Shown here: piece after piece, positions 23,731 through 35,495 of the stretch | Position numbering within the stretch: the first letter of the stretch is position 1 | Layout of the letters: the number at the start of each line of letters is the position of its first letter | Origin: Labia minor | Lineage: Eukaryota; Arthropoda; Insecta; Dermaptera; Spongiphoridae | NCBI GenBank assembly: GCA_963082975.1 | Contig: OY720350.1 | Location: 7,335,488-7,399,487 of the forward strand | DNA length: 64,000 nucleotides | Direction of reading: 5' to 3' | Translations under genes and position numbers: made by a program | The notes under the pieces: generated by a model | The model's database searches: none | Seen by the model: only the letters and a program-made list of their open reading frames with translations | Told to the model about the DNA's origin: nothing

Positions 23731-23848
23731 AAAAAATCCCTTTACTGCATGATAACAGACGTTATCCTTCGTTATTACAAAACCGCAGTATTAAAATTTT
23801 CGCTTGATAACGATTGCAGAAGTAGCAATCGAAACGTTGTGTATTTTT

Positions 23849-24486
23849 ACCGACCGACGATAGTAAGGGAGGTATTGTTTTCACACCAAATTTCACATGT
23901 GGAGATTTTTACATATCTCGACGAATCATGCATTTTCTAAACAGAAAAAAGTATTTTTAGCATGATGTCTGTCCGTCCGTCTGTCCGTCCGTATAGATGT
24001 GTACATCCTGAACGGCTCAACCGATTTTGATGAAATTCGGTATATTTACTTAATGCATCCGTGGGATGAATTGATCAACTTTTGGTGCAAATCCGGAAAC
24101 CGGAAGTGGTAGTATTAGCGATCGACGATATTAAGGGAAAGGTTTTTTTCACACCAAATTTCACATGAGGAGATTTTTTTATATATCACCACGAATCATA
24201 CACTTTGTATTGGTTTTATCCTCGGGAAAATCATATTTATTAGTTTTTTCTTGATTTAAAATTATATGACGTCATCCAGTCATTCATGACGTCACAGCCT
24301 GGTCTTACATATATATTATAAATAAAATAAAATTAAAAATGTTTATATTTATTATTTATGTATTCATATCTGTTTTTTTATTACATTAATAGATATATTA
24401 AAATTATTTGAAATTGTTTCTGTAGCTAGAAATTAATTTACTTCAAACCGTCGGTCGGTTCGGACCTGGCCACAGGTCAACTTATT
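23849..24486 (+). mobile_element. family J Helentron/HINE-like element, complete copy
   Basis: ACCGACCGACG (23849-23859) and CGTCGGTCGGT (24449-24459) are perfect subterminal inverted repeats. A hairpin GACCTG-GCCA-CAGGTC follows at 24463-24478, and the element ends AACTTATTT. Inside are ATGATGTCTGTCCG with a (GTCC/GTCT)n microsatellite and the core AACGGCTCAACCGATTTTGA. This is the layout of HINE/DINE-type non-autonomous Helentrons. Confidence 0.8.
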
Positions 24487-25267
24487 TCTATTTTTTTTAA
24501 TAAATTTACAATAAAAAATATCAAAATGTGGTTTTATTTACAAAATTCCCTTATAAATATGTACATATATAAATATATATGCAAATACTAAATGTGTTTT
24601 TTTTAAATTTAATTATTAATTTAGAGAAAAAAAAAATAATAGCTCTGATGAAGTATTTAAATCTGTGTCCTCTTTTCATCATTTAATTAAACTATAAATA
24701 TTTCATACGAAGACAAATATAATCATTGTTTATTATTATCAAATAAATCAATCATAATTTGCTTAATCAACATAATTTTACTATTCTCTGTAATTACAAT
24801 TAATTTTCATTTCCCCAATGAGTGGAAGTTAGAAATGTCATTGAGTATATCCCTGGGTTGTTGTAAGTGCCAGATTAAATAAAAAAATAACGTCTGAATA
24901 TCTCTTATATATATATAAACAACATTGGCCCAAATCTCAAAAAATTACACTAAATAGATAATAGATAATACAGATATATAGGATTGCTATAAATAATATT
25001 TGTACTTATTGACTATAGTATTTATTTGTTTATTCTAATAATAAATACTATACTTTTCGATTAATCAATAAAAGTCTTTTTCAGAGACATTTAATTAGTT
25101 TCAATTATATATTGACATATTGATCTTATTCGTATAATAATATATATTATTATTATTATTTTAAATTAATGTAAATATATTATATTTTGTTTTCAATCTA
25201 TAAAAAAAATGACTTTTTTTTAATTTATTCAACCCAATAAATTATATAATTTATCTTTTATAAAAAA
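24487..25267. other. gene 1 intron, AT-rich part
   Basis: No repeat from the families above and no ORF. Confidence 0.5.
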
Positions 25268-25480
25268 ATGAAAACGTGGTAGGTAATGACCCTCTTCCGG
25301 ATGAGGTGCATTTTTCAAAAGTTGATAGAAAACTACGACACACACAGACACACACACATAACATACATTTTTCTCATTCGTAGTGAAAATGACGCAGGGA
25401 CCTTCAAAACGTATAAAAACATCAAAATCTTGGCATCGAAATTTTTCGTGATCGCAATACTATCTCTGGCGAAATAGTAA
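25268..25480 (-). mobile_element. family A element, 5' part
   Basis: From AAAACGTGGTAGGTAATGAC to TCTCTGGCGAAATAGT. The stretch between ACTACGA and CACACACAGA is deleted, removing the core. Confidence 0.72.
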
Positions 25481-25843
25481 AAATCTAACTACACAAAGTA
25501 ATGGAGAGAGTGTAGTATAAAGTTTAAAACATACTACTTTTGGAATATTTTTCTCCAAGTTGGAAACCAAAAAATATATAAGTAATGTAATATAATTTTT
25601 AAATTTGAATAAATCTAATGATAATATGACTATCATTTTTTTATATTTGAGATATCACTTTTCAATTTTGGGTACTCACACACCATAACACCGATTAACT
25701 GATATTTACTGACTGAACATTCAAGTCAATAGGAGCAGCCACATCCCTTGCATTTCTATTTACTTTAAACCTTTAATATTCAATTCATACTCATACTTAT
25801 TTTCTATTATAGATAAATAATAAAATAACAAATAAATAAATAT

Positions 25844-26234
25844 CTACCTATCTATCTCTGAGGCTCTTCGGAACTCGAAAGTTCTTGGCCGCAGCAACCA
25901 CCCTTCTCCAAATGTCCCTATACTGAGCCACACCCCTCCATCCAATCCTTACCCTCTCCCATCTCTCTCACGTCTCTTCCTACATTATCCACCCACTGCG
26001 TCCGTGGTCTTCCAAGCGGGCGTTTCCCACTCGGTCTCTCCCCCCCCCCCCAATATATTTTTTTCGCCATTCTTTCCTCCCCATTCTAGCAACGTGTCCT
26101 GGCCACCGCAGCCTTCTCGATTTTATAATTCTGAGTATATCTGGAGATGCATAGAGATTATGTAATTCCTCGTTATGCAATCTCCGCCATTCCCCGGTGA
26201 TCTCATCTTTCTTTGGCCCATAAATGCTTAAGAT
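25844..26234 (-). mobile_element. LINE 3' end
   Basis: Target duplication AATAAATAAATAT (25831-25843, 26235-26247). The - strand shows SIYGPKKDEITGEWRRLHNE and IIKSRRLRWPGHVARMGR. 5'-truncated, with a CTATC tail. Confidence 0.87.
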
Positions 26235-26587
26235 AATAAATAAATATATGAATAATAAATAAAATTCCAAAGCATTGTTTTTAAAATTTTTATTGTTAAA
26301 TGTTTTTATCTCAGTGTAAGTCTGTTATTTACACTCACATCATTAAAAATTAAATTATATTACTATTTCTATAATAATACTCTAATAAATTATATATTAT
26401 TAAATATATTTAAATTGTATTTTCTTTTGAAATTATTTTAATAAATAAAGGGTGTTTCATAAAGTACGCAGTTTTTTAATTGCGCGAGATTTTTTTGTTT
26501 GAAGATTGTCAGCACTGTTCCTATCATTTTCGTTATCTATTATCAGTCCGTTTACAAGACCATTTGTCGTTTTTCCATTTTATCTAT

Positions 26588-26745
26588 CTAATTATCTCTC
26601 TCTCTCTGTTGCTCTACGAAATTCAAAAGTACTTGGTCGCAGCAATCACATTTCACCCAGTGTTCCTAGGCTGAGCTACACCCATCCAACTTCTATTTTC
26701 TTCCATCTTTCTTGTGTCACTTTCTATATTGTCCACCCACATTTT
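26588..26745 (-). mobile_element. LINE 3' end fragment
   Basis: A diverged copy: CTCTACGAAATTCAAAAG, TTGGTCGCAGCAATCAC and TTGTCCACCCAC are recognisable. Confidence 0.65.
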
Positions 26746-26983
26746 TCAATATCATAATTTCAAATTCGTTATAATGTCTTTAAAATATGTTTAAAATTGT
26801 AAATTAGAATAACTTATAAGATATTATACAATAACACATTTTCTGTAACAGTGATTCCCAAACTGTGAGCCGCGACGCCGTCCTAGGGGAGCCGCGAACA
26901 AATTTCCTAATACTTGAAAAAAAGGTCAAATATTTTCTGGGCTAAGCTTTTGAACATTTCGTACTTTTTTAAAAAATTTTTAA

Positions 26984-27400
26984 ATAGGCTGGAGTGTCTC
27001 CACTCGACTATGTCGCAAATTTGAATTGGATTAATTAACATATATTATATTTAAATTAAATTTAACTAATTAAATAATAAATTAAAATTAATAAATAATA
27101 TTTATTAAACGAGCGCATGTTTGGTTCTTTGATGATGGCACCACGTCACGTGTTGGGGCGTTAAAAAATTAATTCCGGTCCTTTCAGCGATTCAATCAAG
27201 CTGAAATTCTATATATAGCAGTTTTATACAATTTTTAATCATATGAAAAACTATCAAACATATTTCTTTATTTTTATGGTCACTTTAGAGGAAAAAAAAT
27301 CAAAATGTGGAAGGTTATGACCCCTTCCGGTTGAGCTACATTTCTCAAAAGTTGATAGAAAACTACGAATTTTGAATAATGCCCGTATACCAAATTTCAT
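26984..27400 (-). mobile_element. family A element, 3' two thirds
   Basis: From GGCTGGAGTGTCTCCACTC to CGTATACCAAATTTCAT. Beyond this the sequence matches the segment at 56.9 kb. Confidence 0.77.
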
Positions 27401-28198
27401 ATTTTTAATTAAACAGTTTTAATTATTATATTATATAATATATTGTTTTATAATATTATAATTATACTTGGAAATTAATTCAGAAAATAATGTAAAAGAT
27501 ATATAAGTATAGTATGTTATAATAAAAATAACCTGTCTATATCTTTTATTTTAATTTCTATTTAATATTAAAAATTAATTAAAATTGCTATTTATATTTA
27601 TAATGGATATCAAATGAATATTATCTCTTTTTTTATAATAATTCATAGCAAATAAGAATATTCTTTGATCAGACGGGTCTCTCTAGTAGAATATTTTTTA
27701 AATTTTTTTACTCTTTCGAGTACGGATAAGCCAATCCGTCTTCTTCGTAGAAAAACGATAAATTAAAAATAAAAGAAAATAGAATTCTTTTTCGTTAGTT
27801 TGCTTTGTTCAGTGAATAAAACAAGACAAGTTGACTCTGTAAGTAATCACAAATAATTATTACTATTATTAATTCTTTTTAATTATTTATTATTTTTATT
27901 AATTAATCATAATTGTTCGTTTTTATACATTTATACATGCAAAATAATATATATATATATATATTTAGGGTAAACGTACCAGTAATTGACCACGTGATAG
28001 ATTTTTTATCAAAAAATAAGCGTTTTTAATTTAAAATTAAGCACGAGATATCGATAATTATCAAAAAAGAGCCTCTTCCGGTTTGCTTTAATAATGAATG
28101 AAGGATATTAAAATTTTTCCAAATTAAAATTCCTTATGGATAAAGAACACACATTAATAAATGAATATTTAATATATAACAAAATTTTAATAGAAAAA
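27401..28198. repeat. dispersed duplicated segment, copy 1
   Basis: About 800 bases match 56890-57988 (AACAGTTTTAATTATT, GGAAATTAATTCAGAAAATA, ACGGGTCTCTCTAG, CCTTATGGATAAAGAACACA and others, in order). It lacks the right half of the MITE that the other copy keeps. Both copies run into a family A element on the right. Confidence 0.85.
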
Positions 28199-28666
28199 TT
28201 AGCTGGAGTGTCTCCACTCGACTATCTCGCAATTTGAATTGGATTAAATAACATAATATATTATATTTAAATTAAATTTAATTAATTATAAATTATAAAT
28301 TAAAATTAATAAATAATAATTATTAAACCAGCGCATGTTTGGCTCTTTGTTGATGGCAGCACGTCACGTGTTGGCGCGTGATTGCTAGTCAACATGTTAA
28401 AAAATTAATTCCGGATCTTTCAGCGTTTCAATCAAGCTGAAATTCTATATATAGCAGTTTTATACAATTTTTAATAATTTGAAAAAATATCAAACATATA
28501 ACTTTATTTTTACGGTCACTCTAGAGGAAAAAAAATCAAAATGTGGAAGGTTATGACCACCTTCCGGTTGAGCTAAATTTCTCAAAAGTTGATAGAAAAC
28601 TGCGAATTATGAATAATGTCCGTATACCAAATTTCATGATTCTAGCTCAAACCGTTTTTTCGTAAT
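28199..28666 (-). mobile_element. family A element, first of a tandem pair
   Basis: It starts AGCTGGAGTGTCTCCACTC and stops at ACCGTTTTTTCGTAAT, before the microsatellite, where the second copy begins. Confidence 0.78.
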
Positions 28667-29163
28667 TAATAAATAATATTTATTTATGAGCGCATGTGTT
28701 GATGGCACCACGTCACGTGTTGGCGGGTGAGATTTGCAGTGTTAAAAAATTAATTCTTAATTAATTTAGCGATTCAATCAAGCTGAAATTCTATATATAG
28801 CAGTTTTTTACAATTTTTAATCATGTGAAAAACTATCAAACATATATCTTTATTTTTACGTTCAGTTTAGAGAAAAAAAAATCAAAACGTTCTAGGTAAT
28901 GACCCTCTTCCGGTTGAGCTACATTTCTTAAAAGTTGATAGAAAACTACTAATTTTGAATAATGCCCCTATACCAAATTTCATGATTCTAGCTCAAACCG
29001 TTTTTGCGTAATCTTGTCTACATACATACACACATACACACATACACAGACATTTTTCTCAACCTTAGTGAAAATGATTCAGGAACCTTCAAAACATATA
29101 AAACCATCAAAATCTCGACATCGAAAATTTTCCTGATCGCAATACTATCTCTGGCGAGATAGT
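28667..29163 (-). mobile_element. family A element, second of a tandem pair
   Basis: It lacks the 3' hairpin end. It begins at TAATAAATAATATTTATT joined directly to the preceding copy and ends TCTCTGGCGAGATAGT. Confidence 0.78.
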
Positions 29164-29217
29164 CAAAAGGTAAACCGTTTGTCCCGGTTTCGTGTTTTCG
29201 AAATATGGTCACCCTAA
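29164..29217. mobile_element. tip of the GTGACCAT-type MITE
   Basis: GTCCCGGTTTCG followed by ATATGGTCACCCTA matches the inverted end of the 21.2-kb element. The other end is not present. Confidence 0.55.
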
Positions 29218-29634
29218 TTAATGGAGCCGCGGAAAAAAATCTGATGTATTTTGGTAGCCGTATGCTGAAAAAGTTTGGGAACCTCTGTTCTATAATATAT
29301 AAAGTACTTTTATCTTTACTTTTATACATATTCGTTGTTTGGCCTCGTGAAAATGATTATTGATTGTAATATTCTTAGAATATCAAAAAATAATAAATTT
29401 TCATAATTCGAAAAATGGTTAAAATTCAATTAATATTTATTATACATTTATATATTAATATAAATGATTAATTTAATGGTTCATTATAATATAAGTATAT
29501 AAGGAGAATATTTAATTAATGTAAGTAAGGCTTAAAGGAATTTTAATCGACATTTTATTGATTTTTAACGAGAAGAGAAGTCTAACTTTCAAAGTAAATG
29601 AATAATATTTCAAAGTAATAATTTTCAAACTTAT

Positions 29635-29680
<46 letters not shown>

Positions 29681-29734
29681 AATCTCTTCTTAAGAGTATT
29701 ATTATATATTATTTTGATTCTAATTTATATACTA

Positions 29735-30300
29735 GGTCTGTTCAAAAAAAAAAAACAAAATTATGAATTTCAAAAAGTATTTATTTATTTTGTCCCCTTC
29801 AAAGTAATTCCTCTCAGATATTATATTATGCATCTATGCCAGCATCGAAGCACTTTTCGGTATGGCCATCAGCTCGTTCTTCGATTCCGACTTTATCTCA
29901 TCAATTGTGGCAAAACGCTTTCCTTTGTTATCGAAGAAAACAGTAAGCAAAACCTTCACATTTGATCGAACTTGGCGTGCTTTTCTCAGCCTTCTGTAAA
30001 ACGCTTGTACCACTTATAAACATTTTTTTGAGACAAAGTAGACTCGCCGAATGCCATAGTCAATATTTTAAGTGCGTTGGAGCAAAATTTAATACAGATT
30101 CTTTGATCCATTTTTTTTTACCGAATTACAAAATCGAAGAACACTCAAAAACTATCTTTTTCAGTTGTCAAAAATAAATTACTAATCCAAAATGGCTAAT
30201 AATGTCTATATATGTGTACCAACATAACAAAAAAAATTTCGATAATCGAATGTCCACAGCTTGCGAAAATTCAAAATTCCCCTTTTCTTTTAAACAGACC
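29735..30300 (-). mobile_element. same mariner family, second copy
   Basis: TA (29733-29734, 30301-30302) flanks GGTCTGTTCAAAA and TTTTCTTTTAAACAGACC. The - strand shows the C-terminal part FATIDEIKSESKNELMAIPK with stops further on. The catalytic region is absent. Confidence 0.82.
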
Positions 30301-30650
30301 TATTATCACTTATGTAGGTTAAAATTTAATTTTATTAAAATATTATTTATATTAATTGTTTAATTAATTATATAAAACAGGGATCCTAATAAGAAACTGC
30401 GTTTTTTGGAAAAAATAATTATTTAGTCATTAATTTACTATATTGAATTATTTAATAAAATAAGTATTTCATCCGTATTGTTTAATTAAATATTATTAAT
30501 TTCTTTAACACAGGGGAGTAGAATTATAGTGACAAAGAGATAATTTTTTTTTATTATCTATCTAAATATATTATTTAAACTGGGATTAAACTCCTTAAAA
30601 ACTTAATAAAAATAATTTTAATTAAAAAACCTTATTTCATAAGCTTTTAA

Positions 30651-32066
30651 GGTAAAGGAGGGTAATTTCGCACTCTAAGCCATTTTTGTACACGTTTCCT
30701 AATGGTGCCATGTTAGATTTCATATATGCTAATTGACTTTTCGCAACATAACTCAGTAATGCCTATTTGAATAACTTATTAATTTTAATTTTTCTTACTG
30801 ATACTGATACCAGAAATTTTTGGACGAAAATTAAGCATTTCCTGAAATGTAGGTAATTTCGTCAATTCATGTATTCGTTGATGTTAATTTTGTCACTTAA
30901 ATTTTACTACTTAGGATTCCTTCTTCTCTAAAATCTAATGGATAAAAAAACCAACTTTGCACTCAGCTGAATCAAAATGAAATTTTTAATTAAATTAATT
31001 ATATTTAAAAACAATTAAATTCCATCTAATCTAATCTAATCTAAAAAATTTAAAAGTTCATCCACCATGTATACATTTCGAATCATACTGATTTTCTTTG
31101 GAGTGTTAATGTGACCAATAATTGCATTCCAGGTGTTTTACATGATTAAAAACTATATAAAACTTCTATATATTGAATTTCAGCTTGATTGAATCGCTGA
31201 AAGTACCGGAATTAATTTTTTAACAGGTTGACTGGCAATCACGTGCCAGCACGTGACCTGGTGCCATCAACAAAGAGTCAAACACGCGCGGGTTTAATAT
31301 ATATATATTTATTAATTTTAATTTATAATTTATAATTAATTAAATTTAATTTAAATATAATATATGTTAATTAATCCAATTCAAATTTGAGAGATTTTTT
31401 ATAGTCGAGTGGAGACACTCCAATTTTTTTTTTTTAAAATAACGTTTTTCAATATTGTATGTTTTTTTTAAGTTTATATTATGATTTCTGATTTATCAAT
31501 ATTAAAAATAAAAACAAAAAAACCCTGCTTTTTTGACCTCAATTCGCTAAAAAAACCCTAGCATTAAGTGGTTAAAACAAGTGACTGACGATTTAACATT
31601 AAGTCAAAAATAAATATAAATGAAGATAAAATCGTCACACTGACGAAATTCAATAAATCAAGTCTTCTGGTTTTCGCCACCCCTCTAAAGAAGCCCCAAG
31701 TGTTTATAAACACATTTTGTTGTTTTGAATAAATAGTTAAACACAGTTAGATTCTAAAAAAACGCCCCGTTGTGAATAAAGCTTAAAACTTGTCAGCAAA
31801 AATATCAAGAAACAGTACTAAATTCTTATGAAAAATGCGAAGAAATTTAATAAAATAAAGAGATACTCACCAATGTTTGATCCGGAATTTTTTGTGTCCG
31901 CCATACTGAAACGTGGCACCATTTTTGTAAATAGGGGTTTCCAAAGGCCCCAAATTTTAAAAAGTAAATTTCATTCAATACTGATGGGTCCTATAATCTT
32001 ATAATTAAGAGTTTTTAAAAATAGTGACGAAATTACCTTCAGTGACGAAATTACCCTCCTCTACCT
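30651..32066. mobile_element. 1.4-kb element with GGTAAAGGAGGGTAATTTCG terminal repeats
   Basis: The left end GGTAAAGGAGGGTAATTTCG and the right end CGAAATTACCCTCCTCTACC are inverted repeats of about 20 bases with one mismatch. Further inverted words (TGGTGCCA near 30700 and GGCACCATTTTTGTA near 31915) extend the arms. The interior has no convincing ORF. A reversed family A fragment lies inside at 31134-31423. No clear target duplication, so the superfamily is open. Confidence 0.7.
31134..31423 (+). mobile_element. family A element, 3' half
   Basis: From CATGATTAAAAACTATATAAA to GTCGAGTGGAGACACTCCA. The 3' inverted repeat is split by TTTTTTAT. It lies inside the element at 30651-32066. Confidence 0.75.
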
Positions 32067-32200
32067 TATATGAACCTTTTAATTTTTTCATCTGAATACT
32101 ACATATATATTAATATTAATATTTATTTTGATTCTAGTCTATGTATGTTGATGTTTGTATGTATGTGTGTGTGTGTGTGTGTATTTTTTGTTGTTTGCAG

Positions 32201-32322
32201 AGCGTACTGAGGCCCTTCTTTCAGAAGATGGCCAGGGCGCGTGGCCAAAAAATCGACGTTCCACATCATTCTACAACCTGAGCTCCTTCTGTTGTGTGTG
32301 TACTAGTTCTAATTACGTTTAG
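32201..32322 (+). CDS. C-terminal coding exon of unidentified gene 1
   Basis: The acceptor TTGTTTGCAG follows a GT microsatellite. Two bases complete a Glu codon with the base left over at 22163, and 39 further codons run to a TAG stop at 32320-32322. The tail reads ERTEALLSEDGQGAWPKNRR, then STSFYNLSS and a Cys-rich end (FCCVCTSSNYV). The basic RRSTSFYNL segment resembles a site for a basophilic kinase, and the closing cysteines could be lipid-modified or metal-bound; both are inference. Together the three exons encode about 144 residues of the C-terminus, spread over 20.6 kb. The 3' UTR probably extends toward an AATAAA near 32528. Confidence 0.7.
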
Positions 32323-32651
32323 TTAAGTACTTTTAATACTCATTAATATTATCTTCCTTGGGTTGGTTTATACATGCGTGCGTTTGTATATGAATTCAAA
32401 TTTTCATATCCTGTTCCTTTTTAATGTTGTGTGCTCAAAATCTGAATTTAGAATTTAAAAAAAAATATACATTCTACGTTTTTGTGTATGTCTCTTAACA
32501 TTATGTGATATTTTCTATTATAAACCTAATAAATATATATAATTTCTCATTCATTATACTTTTTTTGTAAGCAAAAATGAGTAAGATGCACAATTAATAT
32601 TTATAACAATAGTAATTTCAATATATAAAATATTATTTACTATAATATACT

Positions 32652-32684
<33 letters not shown>

Positions 32685-32984
32685 AAATAACACAGATCCA
32701 ATATTTATTTAATATAATAAATATTTATATAATAATAAAATAATAACAACTAATGTTTAATATAATAAATTATCAAATGCAAAGTATATTCAAAAAAAAA
32801 AAAAATCAAATTTAATTTTTTTTTTAAATTTTATAATTATAAAAATTGATTTATATAAAATCAACTTGCTTTTAGACTATTACACAATTTATTTAGATAG
32901 ATATATAAAATTTTACTTAATAATAATCAAAAAAAAAAAAAAAAAAAAATCTGAGAGTATATGATCTTGATTGATACCTTATAT

Positions 32985-33276
32985 CAGTGGTTCCCAAACT
33001 TATTTGGTCAAGCGCCCCCTTTCCAGAAAATAATTTACTCAGCGCCTCCTTGGAAATTAACTTTTTTTTTAATTTTAATAACAATTAAACAAAAAGATAA
33101 ATATACCTATTTGCAAAATGTTATAAATAAAGGTGTAAATTAGAAATATTGAATTTAGGTATCTATTTATTGATCTCAGAATAGAAAAGTAATATACAAG
33201 TAATTTTCCCTTGTGCCATCACCGCCCCCCTGCAGCGCCCACGAGGGGGCGGTAGCGCCCACTTTGGGAATCACTG
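32985..33276. mobile_element. hAT MITE with CAGTGGTTCCCAAACT ends
   Basis: The terminal repeats are CAGTGGTTCCCAAACT at the left and the inverted AGTTTGGGAATCACTG-like end at the right. Both flanks are CCTTATAT (32977-32984 and 33277-33284), a perfect 8-bp duplication. The interior carries AGCGCCCCCT near the left end and its complement near the right. Confidence 0.92.
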
Positions 33277-33284
33277 CCTTATAT

Positions 33285-34008
33285 GGTAGATTACCTACAA
33301 TTTATAAGTATATATTCGAGTTCTCTCAGGATTAATCTAATCACCAAATCATTTATTACTTAATTAAACAATAAAATATATAGTCTTTAAGTATGAATAT
33401 TAATTTTGCATGATATTCAAAAAACAAAAAAAAAAAAAAAAAAAAATAAAAAAAATAAAAAAATAATAATAATAAAATAAAATAAAGTAACATAAATTAA
33501 ATACGGGTAACTAATATTTCTGAATCATCATAAAATAGATTGATATTTACAAAAATAAGTAGAAATTTATAAATTTAATATTTTAAAATTATTTCTCTTT
33601 ATTACATTTTGCCTTACACAAACACCATACCAACACCATTAGTAACGAATTGTAACAAACACCAAAAACTGTTTCACAAAGAATAATAAATATTTTTAAT
33701 GAAATTGTTTTTTTGTAAAAAAAAATTACTCAACACATTAACACATAACACCTACGTATAATTTAAGGTAATGTTTAACAATAATGCTATTCAGTCGTCA
33801 AACGACTAGAACAATTATGCTATGCTTATTTATTTAATTCAATTGGTTATTTTCATCAATCAATTAAAGGATAAATATATATTATAAATTTATATATTTA
33901 TAATAATTAATGATTTCATTGGCATAATTTATATTTATTTACATACAATCAATTTTAATTTCTTCTATAAATATTATAGTTGAAATAAAGAAAAAAAAAA
34001 AAACGTTC
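33285..34008. other. AT-rich intergenic DNA
   Basis: Long A runs with AATAATAATAA near 33440-33485. No feature. Confidence 0.55.
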
Positions 34009-34012
34009 TTAA

Positions 34013-34989
34013 CCCATTTGATTTGGTGACCAAATTTTTTCTTTTAATTTTTTTTTTCAGTTTTTCATTAGATAGTATGTAGATAAATATAGAAAAAAAT
34101 ATATTTTTACAAAAAAATATTTTTGAAAGGGTTTTTGGTGTATAAAAATAAATGTTTCCATTTGGGAAGGCTGGTCATTCAAGCAAGTAAAATAAAGAAA
34201 TGCATTTATAAAACATCAAATTATTTTTTTATTTTTTAAAATTATAAAAAATGATAAACATCAAATTATTTTTTTAGTATTATAAAAAATAAAAAAAACA
34301 AAGAAAAAATTTTCTTCCACTTTGTTCAAAAATCGTACATCTCCATTTGGTAACAATATCCTGTACAAGCCATAAACCACTGCTTCATGAAATGGTGACC
34401 AAAATATCGTACCATTTTTTCATCAATTTTTCAGAAAATATTTCCAAATGAAATTATTTTATTCAATTCTACATAATTACTTAATTTATATTTCTTATTT
34501 TGACTAGGTTTATATTTGTTTTGTGTGACTAACTAAAAATAAATATAAGTTAATCATGCCATCCAAAATAATTAAAATAAAATAAATAAAATAAAAATCT
34601 TTATATATCAGCCGAAAGACCACCGTTCCCAAATGGGAACAATTTATTTTTTGATGTTTTGTAAACTTCAAAAATAAATTTTTTATTTATTTGAACTAAT
34701 TAAAACTACTACATAGTAAATAGAAATAAATTTAAAAAACAATAAAATAATGATACCTTATCATGAATTTACATATGTTTCAAAATCACAATTACTAATT
34801 TTTCAAATTTTTTTTTGAATTTGTTGCAAGCAAGTACTAATAACTGCTGTTGCTATCAAATATACTTTTAAAACAAAAGTTGGATTATAACATGATTACA
34901 CTAGCACGAATTTGGTGTCAAATTTAACAGTTTACAAACGCTATTTAGATTTTTTCTGTTGTTCCCATTTAGGAACTCTGGCTAATGGG
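34013..34989. mobile_element. TTAA-flanked element with CCCATT ends (piggyBac-like)
   Basis: TTAA at 34009-34012 and 34990-34993 flank CCCATTTG at the left and the inverted AATGGG at the right. The word CCCAAATGGG and variants recur inside (34155, 34340, 34625, 34970). TTAA duplications with CCC-starting tips are the mark of piggyBac. No transposase frame is visible, so this would be non-autonomous. Confidence 0.6.
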
Positions 34990-35495
34990 TTAATAAAATT
35001 TTTTATACAGATCTTATTAATAATATATTTGCTATTCCTTGTGAAACATGCTCTAGTGATCTCGATTAATATAATTTGAGTTAGATATTAGATATATTCT
35101 AATATATTATAATAAATACATAATATATAACGCGTAAATTGAACATGTGATTTTTTCTATAGTTGATTTCATAAAATATCAATTTTTAATTTATTTTTAT
35201 AAAAAAAAAAAAAAAAATTTAAATTTCCAATTTAAAAGTGAATAAAAGATTAAAGTAAAGAATATGTTTAGTTTTGTTTCTTTAATTATAGTAAAAATTC
35301 AAATTGAAAAATAAAAAGTAATACATAAGAAAATTACTCTAAAGTAATATAAAATTATAAATAATTCTTGTGATTATCTTATAGCAATAAAATAAAGGAA
35401 TCATGTTAATGTTATCGATTCAGAATCTTTTTCACAATAAAATAATAATAATTCTTGTATATCTAATTATAGTATAAAAATGATAAACTAATATC

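Larger units (their letters stand above)
26849..29287. mobile_element. hAT element split by nested repeats
   Basis: The left end is CAGTGATTCCCAAACTGTG at 26849 and the right end is AAAGTTTGGGAACCTCTG to 29287. Flanking 8-mers are TTCTGTAA (26841-26848) and TTCTATAA (29288-29295), 7 of 8 matching. Only about 135 bases on the left and 70 on the right belong to the hAT. The rest is three family A copies, a segment duplicated at 57 kb and the tip of a GTGACCAT-type hAT MITE. Confidence 0.8.
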
